Notes under the pieces: model-generated
Databases searched by the model: none
Seen by the model: only the letters and a program-made list of their open reading frames with translations
Told to the model about the DNA's origin: nothing
Source: Ceratobasidium sp. AG-K
Taxonomy: Eukaryota > Basidiomycota > Agaricomycetes > Cantharellales > Ceratobasidiaceae
DNA length: 64,000 nucleotides
Reading direction: 5' to 3'
NCBI GenBank assembly: GCA_037039685.1
Contig: JAWNGF010000007.1
Coordinates: 186,001 to 250,000 of the forward strand
Translations under genes and position numbers: made by a program
Shown here: positions 1 to 9,198 of the stretch, in pieces
How the letters are laid out: every line of letters begins with the position of its first letter
Numbering within the stretch: the stretch's first letter is position 1

Positions 1-1432
1 TTGGCTACCGTTTCAGAAGAGTCGCAGGTGCGAACAAAGATGCCTGCACGGGTCATTTGACGGAGAGCGAGGGTCTTGGAAAGCGTAACCGCTGCCAAAA
101 GGCCATCAGGGGTCACTGCAACAATGCTCGTGATCGAAAGCGTAATAATCTGTATGCCTTCAAAGACTCGATCTAGCACAGGCCTGAAACAGTATTTAGT
201 GCAGGAAGCGAGCCAAGCTCTCAAATTGTGCCTAATACTTACGTATCGGGTTCGGTTGTAATTCTAACCAAAAACTGGGTAGCTAAGAAGACGAAAACTA
301 CAACTCCGCACGCTAAGCCGTAATTTGTCAACTTGTTTGCGAGCAATTCGATCCCAGTCCGAAGCGGTCCTGAAGCTTCGTCACCGTCAGGTACTGCTAG
401 TAAGTTGGGCAAACATAAGTATGGAGTAGTGGACCTCGTTGGTACTTCAAGACTCACTGGATGCCGTAGATAAACCTAGGGATATAGGGTCCACATTAAC
501 TATAAGATACAGACCAGCCCCTTCCACAATCCTCGAACCCGATAACACGAAGCAGCTATTTAAGTTTTGGCGATTTTTAGCTGGGTCTTGTAGCATTGAG
601 ACGCAGTCCTTGTAAGGATACTTCCTGGAGATGCTACCGTCATCATCGTCGACACAATTAACATTCCGCCCGCTCAGAAGGATGCCGTGGCATGGAATGA
701 TATCGCCGAGCTCCAACTGTGCGATATCACCCACCAAGATCTCCTGATGATAAAATTAATGTAATTTTGTTGCTGCTATTCGCCGACCAGGCTTACTTTT
801 GTATCCACGATTTGTCGTTGACCATCCCGAATAACCGTTAAACTTGAGCTTCGTCGCCAACGGTCAACGTTGTCCAACATACGGTCTGTTTGCCAAAGAT
901 CAAAAAGGCTAGTGGCGACAGAAAGTACATAGCCAATTATGACTGCCAATCCTTCAACCCAAGCTAACAACAACCATGTAAGCGTTGCTTCGTGTGAGTG
1001 CGCGTGGACATGGAACCTACCAAAATGGCGCACTGTGCACAAGTTCACACCATCATCACATAGTACTTCCTGAGGTGGTGTAGCATAGCCCCAATAAAAG
1101 ATCATTCCAAGTGTGATTAAGCCGGTAGAAAGCAGGGCGAGCTACAACCGCATTCTAATTAGCTACGACATGTATAGCAGCTAAACCAAAGCTGACACAT
1201 GAATATATCACTTACGGAAAGTTTGGCCGTGGAAACGATCCAGACCATGCGGAGTATACTTGAACGCGGCCTATAGAGATTTTGATACACACCATATATA
1301 CGTTGCCTTTCCGTCACCGAAGCATAGTACTGGGGGGAGATGCTGTCTGAGCCAATACCCGAGCCTTGGCCCTTCTCTGGATCTTGGAGTGTTTCTAAGG
1401 GTTTATATTGCCAGCTCCGAAGTCCAACTTCA
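1..1432 (-). pseudogene. PMCA-type Ca2+-transporting P-type ATPase, 5' part, probably non-functional
   Basis: This is the N-terminal half of a P2B (plasma-membrane or vacuolar type) Ca2+ pump, truncated by the left window edge. Spliced exons read about 1341-1216, 1141-797, 743-~480, ~370-244 and 200-1; introns with GTAAG-type donors lie at 1142-1215 and 744-796. Family landmarks in order are a cytoplasmic lead-in (RQRIYG), the M2 segment (WVEGLAVII), the actuator domain (VGDIAQLELGDIIPCHG, then SGSRIVEG) and an M4 segment where PEGLP is replaced by PDGLL. The actuator loop TGES, needed for dephosphorylation, is missing: the sequence runs NCVDDDDGSISRK where DESGATGESD is expected. Membership is clear; loss of activity is inferred from the missing motif. 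Sequence up to 1432 may hold an earlier exon. A CACTA terminus lies just upstream at 1455. The phosphorylation DKTG domain would lie outside the window. Confidence 0.75.
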
Positions 1433-1454
1433 GGGCTGGTACCGAGACCGTGTA

Positions 1455-4438
1455 CACTGTGGACCCCAGACTTCCGGATCGTCCAGGGGCGACCCTCGGA
1501 TCGTCCAAAAATCCGGGGGAAAAGTCCGCAGATGTCTGTCGACGGACCCCCGGATTCGATATCCGGAACCTCGGACGGCCCGAATCGCCACCGGGTCCCC
1601 GACCTTTCTTCCGGACGTGCAGGTTACCCTCGGATGGGTTTGCTGGTGGTCGGTCGGCCACCCTCGGACTGTTCGGAAGTTTTAGGGGGGTGTATCGAGT
1701 GGAGTGTACACTAGTTCTATTAGTGATTGTAAATGTAATTACATCTTTTCTAGTCCTAGGGGGTGTCGTATTAGCTGACTGGGACCGCATGATACGCTCG
1801 AATAAGTGCGACAAGTATTCACATACCTTGTATTTACTCAGCGCCCGAGCTTCGATCGATAATCCACCACTTGTTGCCGTCGCGAATGCGCCCAATAGCA
1901 CATTTGATGTTGTCCGCGTCGACGACTTCTCCACTTGAAAGCTGACCTTCGTAAGAAACTACAGTGTACTCGTACGAAGTATTGACTTCGGTTCGGGCCT
2001 CCAGAATCAACGCCAGCAAAAGAGTCTGAACGTAGTTGCTGGGGTTGATGGCGGAGTTGGGTGGAATGGGAAGTGCGAAGAGGTGCTGAAGTTGTCCATA
2101 AAAGGACTGTAGAATAAAGTCGGGGGGTGCATTCGGAATACGGGCAAGTCGATCAACCTCGAGCTCGTACTGTTTTATTTTAGAATTGGCTGATTATTCA
2201 AGTTGAAAATAAGAATCTTACCCGAACAAAAGATGCGTCGCGCCCGTCCTCTCGTAGCTTATGGTACCCGCGTGCGTGGATCAAATCGCCTCCATTGATG
2301 ATGCGCATTCGTCCCCATTGCATAACCGACGCTGGAACGTACGCCTTGGCTGCTGGAAAGGCGATTTCGTACGCCGTTACTAGGTATTTGGCGATTTTTC
2401 GACGCAGCGGCTCTGTTACCGTCAATCGCTCGGAGCGTGGAGTCAACAGCACGCAAGCGGGGTCTAAATTGTTTCCGGGTGTAAGAAATAATGGAATTAA
2501 TTGTCGAACTACTTACAGTCTGGAAGCTGATCCCCCTCGACCGCCTGACCTTCATCTTCAGCATCCCTCGCATCTCTTGGGTGGCGAAGCACGATTGTAT
2601 CGTGGAGGTCGTACACCTCGCGAATGACTCGAAGCTGGGCACAGTCTAGGATTCGCCGTGCGATGTTTGCCGAGTAGTACCGCCGGCTTCGGACTGACGC
2701 CCCAATGAAGCTGCAGTATCGCTCCATTGGAAAGGCCCAATACGCCCAGACCGGTCCTAAGAACTCAATCGAGTCGGCGATATGCAATAGGTAATGGACG
2801 TTTACCAGGCATGTCTGTAGTCAATCAGCACTGTATTGGTAGTATATCCTATTTGATAATAAGTTACTGCGCGACGAGTCTTTGTATGCGTTCACATACC
2901 GCTCATAATCCTCAATCCATTTAGCAAACCCGTTGCGTATTGTAGGAATGTCGTCCCTAGAGATAAAATGGCTGACGCACATTTTAACCAAGGTGACGAG
3001 GCGGACAAAGTGAGTATAGTATGTTCGCTTAGTAAAGCGACGTCGCAGTAAACAAGGGGCAAGTTGAGTCGCAAAAAGCATCCAGGATTCGGCAATAAAG
3101 TGGCTGCGCTTATTAAGGTTGGGAACGCGACATCCAAATACAGAGGGGATCGTGCAGCCCGAATCTTCGCATAGATCCCCAACAAGGGCCCACATCACCG
3201 AGTCAATCTGGTAGGTTTCTTTACCATTGTCAATGCTGTTAAAGTCGTTGGTCCATAATTCGACAAGCTGAGGGATTAAGTTAATCCAGACCATATGCAT
3301 TACCTCGATGGGGAATGATGCCGGAATACTGATCGACGAGAGTTTAGCAAGCAAGGTGACACCTTTGACACCATAGGTTGTCGCCAGTCTGGAGCATGCG
3401 TGCTCATTTGGTGTTTGGAGTACCTCGTACCCTTGCTCCATGGTCTCTGTATGCGTTCGGAGAGGTAAGTCCAAAGGGTTTGTTGTCGTTCCGTCGGGTC
3501 GATGCAAGGGACAATACATATGCGTGCCTCCCTTGGCAGTCTGACCGGAAATCGCCTCGTGCATACAGAATCGGCAAGGTAACTTAGCGTTATGACCCAG
3601 GAATTCAAGTACCTTGGTGATTGCTGGTATGTCGCCAAAGACTGCCAGAAGATGTGCATGTAGTAAAAAAACCTCTTCATGGAGCATATCGACAGCTTCG
3701 ACTCCTGTGGCTAATTCGATTAGTTTGTTGATTAGGGGCTGTAGGAAAGAATTGATGTCCTTAGGGGAATGTGGGCCAGGTATCACGCCGACACATATGA
3801 TGTTCTCAAGGAGATTTCGTATTTCGGGCGGAAAATTGTAGTTTATCAGGATTATTGGCCAACAAGTATTTTTTCGACGCTTGAAGGGACAAAGGCCGTC
3901 GATCAAAAGGCCAAATGCAAGCTCCCGGCGGTCCTGAAAGTGATAGTAGGCCTGTTTCTCATCGTTTATTGTCACCTTGGTACGTTTCAGTTTTTCGTAT
4001 TGTGTGCCAGCAAAAATTTCGTCTATATCGCCCGATCGTTGATAGTTTGCACGGTAATTGAGCTTCTCGCAGGTCGATTGATTACGAAATAGTGCAAGAA
4101 CTTGGGGAATGGCGGGAACATAGGAAAATATAGAGTATGGTTGGCCGGCGGGATTCAGTCGAGGGGCTTCGCAGTAAGGGCATTCCTGTAAGTCACCTAG
4201 ATAGCCGGTATAACAGACGCAAGAGTTCTTGCAGCAATGATATTTGACGGGTGACAGTGCAGAAAGGGACAGCATCTGTGCACGCACCAATTTAAGCGAT
4301 CGTAAACTTCCATGGGACCGTTTGTGGATGAACGCATCTTGCATTGCTTTGTAACTACGTACAGTCGGCTTATGCTGGACTATGAATTTAAATGAAAGTA
4401 TATCGTCTAAGATATCTGGGGTAATTGAAAGCGACGCT
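1455..4438 (-). mobile_element. CACTA (EnSpm/Tnp2) DNA transposon, one end recognised
   Basis: The left terminus begins CACTGTGGACCC at 1455, the same first bases as both ends of the CACTA-like element at 13585-23409. Immediately inside is a GC-rich block (1455-1700) with repeated CGGATCGTCC/CCTCGGA units, which look like CACTA subterminal repeats. The Tnp2 transposase occupies 1834-4438 on the minus strand, with its C-terminus toward this end. No matching GGTCCACAGTG terminus is visible on the right. The coding frame simply stops near 4438 next to the TTAGGT block, so the 5' end of the element is probably lost. The right boundary given is only the end of recognisable coding sequence. Confidence 0.65.
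1834..4438 (-). pseudogene. Tnp2-family (Transposase_21) CACTA transposase with in-frame stop
   Basis: Exons read 4438-2900, 2848-2517, 2463-2222 and 2169-1834, with introns of about 51-54 nt. The frame is open upstream of the first ATG (4344) to 4438, so the true N-terminus is missing. Recognisable Tnp2 blocks are a Cys-rich N-terminal region (CCKNSCVCYTG, CPYCEAP), LAFGLLIDGLCPFKRRK, GVIPGPHSPKDINSFLQPL, the conserved GDIPAITK...GHNAKLPCRFC, and in exon 2 HIADSIEFLGPVWAYWAFPMERYC. Exon 3 carries the C-terminal GGDLIHARG...DASFVR block. A TGA at 2821-2823 interrupts exon 2 just before the HIADSIE block, where the family normally has an Arg or similar residue, so the copy is probably dead or makes a truncated product. 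Confidence 0.85.
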
Positions 4439-4449
4439 AAATATTATAA

Positions 4450-4940
4450 AACTTAGCTTAGGTTAGGTTAGCTTAGGTTAGGTTAGAAACGGGATGGAAC
4501 GGAGCGAGTGCGAAGCGCAGCGAGCACGAGCGAAGTGGGGATGAAAGCAAAGGGCTAGCACACAACGTATACTAGCGCTTTCGGTATGACACCTCATCAG
4601 TGCTCATCCCCTTGTTTATATATCTGCTGGGAGCCAAGGAACTCCCACGCTAAGCGGCACGGCGGCCGGCTTGGCGATTTAAGCGAGATAACCTATCAGC
4701 GAATGATAGTATGACAACATGGATCTCGGCGGCCGAAGTTGACACGTGTCAACAGCCAAGACCACGCCACTCGGCACGGTACAAAGGAACGAATCCTTGG
4801 CAGCCGGCCACGTCACTCCTCGGCTACACGTGTCCGCCTAAGCGAGCCCTTAGGTTAGGTTAGGTTAGGTTAGGTTAGGTTAGGTTAGGTTAGGTTAGGT
4901 TAGGTTAGGTTAGGTTAGGTTAGGTTAGGTTAGGTTAGGG
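4450..4940. repeat. TTAGGT hexamer arrays bracketing a GC-rich segment
   Basis: A short array of TTAGGT units, some degenerate (TTAGCT), lies at about 4452-4487. A long almost pure array of about 15 units lies at 4850-4938. Between them is about 360 bp without coding potential, containing a TATA-like GTTTATATATC near 4613-4623 and several palindromic motifs. The hexamer differs from the canonical fungal telomere unit TTAGGG by one base. The block may be a small repeat family with hexamer tails or an interstitial microsatellite; I cannot tell which. It directly abuts the broken 5' end of the CACTA transposase. Confidence 0.8.
4738..4753. repeat. Perfect 16-bp palindrome GTTGACACGTGTCAAC
   Basis: The two 8-base halves are exact reverse complements, centred on a CACGTG E-box core. 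It sits inside the segment bracketed by TTAGGT arrays. It could be a bHLH-type binding site or simply part of a repeat element. Confidence 0.5.
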
Positions 4941-5978
4941 GATACCCTTCATTGGCCGTAATCATGGCCGGCTACAGGCCATGTGACGACGCGCACTCGA
5001 TAGCTATAAGCGCAAGTAGAAAGGTACCTATGCGGGGCTTCCCGGTCGTGTAAAGTCACTAGATTTGACCACTGCTGCTTTCAGGAGCTCAACCCAAACA
5101 GGCGCGTAACCCCTGGTTGTAGATTGTAACACCGTCACAAAACAATCCCTCAGCCGGATTTCTGGCTTAGATCATTTATTTGAAGCGTATCGCTGCATAT
5201 GCGACGTAAAACCATGTACCAAATTCAAAAATACTTGCACGTAAATTGTCGCGCTCCGGATTATGCCAACGTTCCTTCCTTGTAAGTAGCTCAGTAACAG
5301 AGCGTGACGAGATTGAGGCGTATGAAGGGTCGGGGTCGGCGGGTGTATGCATATCACTCTATAGCGCTACTACGTAGGGAGAACAGGTAAGAGACCTAGG
5401 GCACACGGATGCGGGCCTGGAGCCTGAGGGGATTTTGATTCACTCACTACCATACTACAGAGATGTAGGGATGGAGAAACGAGATGCAGAGGTGTGAGCC
5501 AGACTCAGGGAGATGAGCGCTCATACCAGACGGCAAGAGGTAATCGAGCACAATGGGGGAATGGGTAGTACAATCGAAATGATAATTCATATGGAATTCA
5601 CTGTGACTATCTCTTGAAGGCTTGACTTGGCAAGTGATCAGACTATTGCAGGGGGAGGATAGCCGGGGACGAAGGCACGGATCGCATAATGCGCACCCTG
5701 AGTCTATAACTCACCTAAATTTACCCATCTTCAAAGGCTTCAACACGCATCTCCTAGTTGGGACTCATATTTTCTGTTTCTTCCGCGGCGGGCAGTGCCT
5801 TTGCCCGTACACCTCCCACTGCCACGCCCCTCCAGGCTTCGATATCACTGATTGGCTACACCAGGCAAACCTATGTTTCAAAATTCAAGTATTGTAACTA
5901 GCATATTAACCAAGACAAAATCATCCACTACATATTAACGATGACAACACAAGAACCAGTTATTAACCCTCGATGTGG
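4941..5978. other. Intergenic stretch without supported gene
   Basis: No open frame here shows recognisable family motifs, and the short ORFs (longest about 91 codons) have no intron or start context that would support them. I see no RNA gene. The left part contains palindromic GGCCGTAATCATGGCC-type sequence next to the hexamer array. Confidence 0.5.
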
Positions 5979-7691
5979 TCAGTCAGATTTCACTTTCAGC
6001 ACCCCACCCTGCGGCTCGACCGTCCGAACATTACCACCTCTAAGCTCTCCGAATCGATCGTCTCGGCATATGTTACCGCTATCCAGGAAGAAAGCCGTAA
6101 GCGTGGTGTCCCCAATCATTGGGCTACCCGAAGTTGCCTGAACGTAAATGAAAAGTATCCCAGAAACTGTTATGAGTGCCTGTAGACCTAGCCAAATGTA
6201 CACCCGCGCTAGATTAACCACCGCCTGGGAAGCGGGGGGCGAAACGGAGTAAGTTGTATTCAATACACCAGATACGTAAGGCCTGCGCGCAGGTTGATCG
6301 GCGATAGTAATCCAAGAAGCAGCGTAGGCACGACTAAAAAGACCAATTACGTGGTCATCTATATTGTCCCAAGATGGACGCATATAATCGCTCTGCACCT
6401 TCATTATTGAATCGACTATGTTTGGTATCATGTGCAAAGCCGTGTCGGCGAGATAATCCGGTATCAGTTTGAGTCCAGTCTCACTTTGTACGGTAGCATA
6501 TGATGAGACGCGACAGTTATTGCATATACCTGCACCGGCTGTGTAGTTCATCCACGCAAACGCCCAACAGGCATTGTCGGATGGATCACCGACTACTCCT
6601 TCATGTGCAATCGGGTCGCCAGGTAAGAATAATATGGTCTGATGACAGATGTTACGACCTATATCGGCTTTATCCCCGGTGTAAAGTGCCATTAACCGTT
6701 TTTCCGTAATGATTTGGGAGGAGTTAATGTAGGGGGTATTAATCCACGGTGCATCTGGAATAAGCGCAAACATTCCCCTATTCCAAAATCCGGAATAGGC
6801 ACATATGGTCTCGTTCTGCATGTTTAATTTGGGGCAAGCGTATTTAGTCACTTCCCGTTGTTCCAGCGTGAGCTCTTTCTCGGGGTTTCTCACCCACTCC
6901 AGAGACGTGACCGAAAGGTAGGGTAGTACGATGCTGGTTAAGGTGCTATTGATGGATAGAGGCGCTATAGACTTGTGGGCACGACTCATAGCGTTACTTT
7001 GAGGATCGCGTCCCCAGATCGCCAGAGCGAGCCCAACGGCGGACTCTATCATTCTCTGGCGGTAGACATCAGGGAACGTGCGCATTCGGTCGCCTATTCC
7101 GGTATTAGTGTCTGGGATAGAGATAATCGATCCTGATAGGCGCTCTGGGCGATGCTGTGACGGTATCCATGTGATTGATCCTGTGAGGATAGGCGCTACT
7201 AAATGGATGGGGAGAACGATGCCCAGAATGACGAAAATAGAAATGGTGATTCTTCGGCTTTCACGCCGAGGAGGCGTCGGAATACCATACGCAACGATGG
7301 CATAGAGCTGTATGCCTCTCATCCCAGTCGTTTCGAGAAGGATAAAAGCGCAACGCCAGCTGAGAGGGCCAAGCCAGCAAGCAGTAATGAGACGCAAGAA
7401 CGCGAGGGAGGTCGAAACGAGGGTGGTGATATCGGACTGGAGGGGAGTGTAGCGAACCCACGGAACGATGGTTCCATCGGCAAGTGTCACAGATGGCTTG
7501 CGCGAGTTGAGATTGAAGTTGTTCCCATTGACGTAGCAAATCATCATCAGAGCGATAATGACGGCGATCACGCCATGGCCGATCAAGGGCCAAAAGACAA
7601 CCCCCCAGGTCTTGTATCGGCTTGGTCGAGGAGGGGAGTGTTTGATTGCCAAGAGGCCTTCATATTCTTCGGTGAGCTTTGAGGGGTCCAT
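5979..7691 (-). CDS. Multipass membrane protein of unknown function
   Basis: This is a single-exon frame of 570 aa. I chose the ATG at 7691 (MDPSKLTEEYEG) because the 78 codons upstream in the same frame are low-complexity and His/Thr-rich and precede the first plausible membrane-protein N-terminus. Hydrophobic segments lie near residues 30-52 (FWPLIGHGVIAVIIALMMI), about 80-105, and 150-185 (ISIFVILGIVLPIHLVAPIL). One more (LGLQALITVSGILFIYV) is near the C-terminus. The long central loop has N-glycosylation sequons (NSTLTS, NETI, NSSQ, NYTAG) and about ten cysteines, suggesting a lumenal or extracellular domain. The overall plan, N-terminal helices, glycosylated loop and C-terminal helix, resembles the 31.9-46.6 kb family, but I see no clear residue-level homology. 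No enzyme motif is visible. Confidence 0.7.
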   Translation of the reverse strand: MDPSKLTEEYEGLLAIKHSPPRPSRYKTWGVVFWPLIGHGVIAVIIALMMICYVNGNNFNLNSRKPSVTLADGTIVPWVRYTPLQSDITTLVSTSLAFLRLITACWLGPLSWRCAFILLETTGMRGIQLYAIVAYGIPTPPRRESRRITISIFVILGIVLPIHLVAPILTGSITWIPSQHRPERLSGSIISIPDTNTGIGDRMRTFPDVYRQRMIESAVGLALAIWGRDPQSNAMSRAHKSIAPLSINSTLTSIVLPYLSVTSLEWVRNPEKELTLEQREVTKYACPKLNMQNETICAYSGFWNRGMFALIPDAPWINTPYINSSQIITEKRLMALYTGDKADIGRNICHQTILFLPGDPIAHEGVVGDPSDNACWAFAWMNYTAGAGICNNCRVSSYATVQSETGLKLIPDYLADTALHMIPNIVDSIMKVQSDYMRPSWDNIDDHVIGLFSRAYAASWITIADQPARRPYVSGVLNTTYSVSPPASQAVVNLARVYIWLGLQALITVSGILFIYVQATSGSPMIGDTTLTAFFLDSGNICRDDRFGELRGGNVRTVEPQGGVLKVKSD

Positions 7692-9198
7692 CGGACCAGT
7701 GCCTTCTCGTTGCTGGGGGTCCGGCGAGATAGACAAAGTAAGGACGTGAGATGTCCTGTACCCGACAAAGCTGGCGCAGTCTGGGTGTGTGGAGGTAGAG
7801 AAATGAAATGGGAGAGGGGGATGGCCCGGTGTTTTAACGTACTGGGTGTGGGAGATGTGAGCGTAGATGGGTGCGAGCCACAAATGGGGTTGGGTCTGAG
7901 TTTGAGAAAGAAGCAAGTACGTCAAGCGACTGACATCATTCTAGATCTGCAGGGTCCGAGGGCAGAAGGCTTCCGTTGGGCTTCATGTATCATGTGAGCC
8001 TAACCGCGGCCGGTGCGACATTTTCAGAGTTGTGCAGCTGGAGCGGTATGACCACCACAGACATATTTGCTTAGCGTCAGGAAGACCTTGCGAGGGCGGC
8101 CGATGTAGTCACTGGGTTCCAAGTGCGGCTGACAGCAAACCGGTGCATTGTATTGTGATCAAAGATGCGTGTGAGGGCGGTGCTAAGGGGTGGGAAAGTA
8201 GTTGTGTAACAGCAGATGTTACCAGATACGTAACACAGCCTTCCACAGGTGGTAAGCGCCTGGATCATCCCAAAGTGACATTGTGAATGTAATACCAATA
8301 GCGATGATTCCATGGGCCACGATGAGCTAGAAAACGAGCCCCATGGTTTGTATCGGGCGAATCGGGCGGGGGGCTACTTAGCCTCGAGGAGGCCTCTAGA
8401 TTCCTCCGGGGATTTAGCGAGCTCATTGGTGGGCGTACGTTCTGCGAGTTCAGGAGTGCGAGCCGATTATCCTATCGTAGTATAATTCTCGACGTTCGTG
8501 TATAATCCGTGAGGACCGCAAGAGGAGACTCTATAGGGTAGAAGAAAGCGAGTGCGGCAGGGTATACCAACCGAAATGAGTCTGAGGGGTAAGGGCGATC
8601 GTGCAAGAAGTGCCAAGCGTACGAACAAGAGGCCGCATTCTGGACTGTTTACTTGAGACCAAAATCAAACCACGGCGCTTGCGTACAGGCGGCTTGAGCG
8701 TCGGAGACCGCCCGACTGAGTCTCGCGTTCGTTGTCTGGAACCCACGAGCCAGTATGACCATATATAGGTGATCGGCCATGGTCACAGAGGTTGTGTAAT
8801 TAATGGTTTAGCCACGGGACATCTAGCCATCGCGGTCAGGTTTGATGGCTGAGGAAAGATTGCACAGATGTGAGGTTGCTCGTTCCGGTGAATGCGCTAC
8901 CTCGAAACAGCCATAGCGAGCACCGTACACGACAGAATCGAGAACTCAAGGTATTACAGAATACATTGAGGTGATACGGCCCGTACTAGTCCGTGAGGAA
9001 GAGGCACGAGGGAGATGAGTCGAATACAGTGGTTGGTCAGATCGAGTAATTCTTATTTATCTGTGTTGTCGGGCCGGGTCGAGACGCCGAACCACAAGGG
9101 GCAGCACAATGGGAAACGTTAGTCGTAACGTAACATGACACGCTTGCGGCACGTAAGCGCCCAGATCAACGCCTAGTGAAATCTCTCCACCACTGGTC
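7692..9198. other. Intergenic stretch between divergent genes
   Basis: This is the shared upstream region of the minus-strand membrane gene and the plus-strand ChAPs gene. No supported coding sequence was found; the short ORFs overlap on both strands and show no family motifs. Promoters of both genes should lie here, but no specific element stands out. Confidence 0.45.

Noticed and set aside
1395..1938. Two overlapping ORFs of about 176-179 codons on opposite strands
   Set aside because: They lie over the GC-rich CACTA subterminal repeats and the end of the transposase exon. Both are explained by stop-poor repeat sequence, with no family motif.
4850..4938. True telomere or chromosome end
   Set aside because: The unit is TTAGGT rather than TTAGGG, it is internal, and coding genes lie on both sides.
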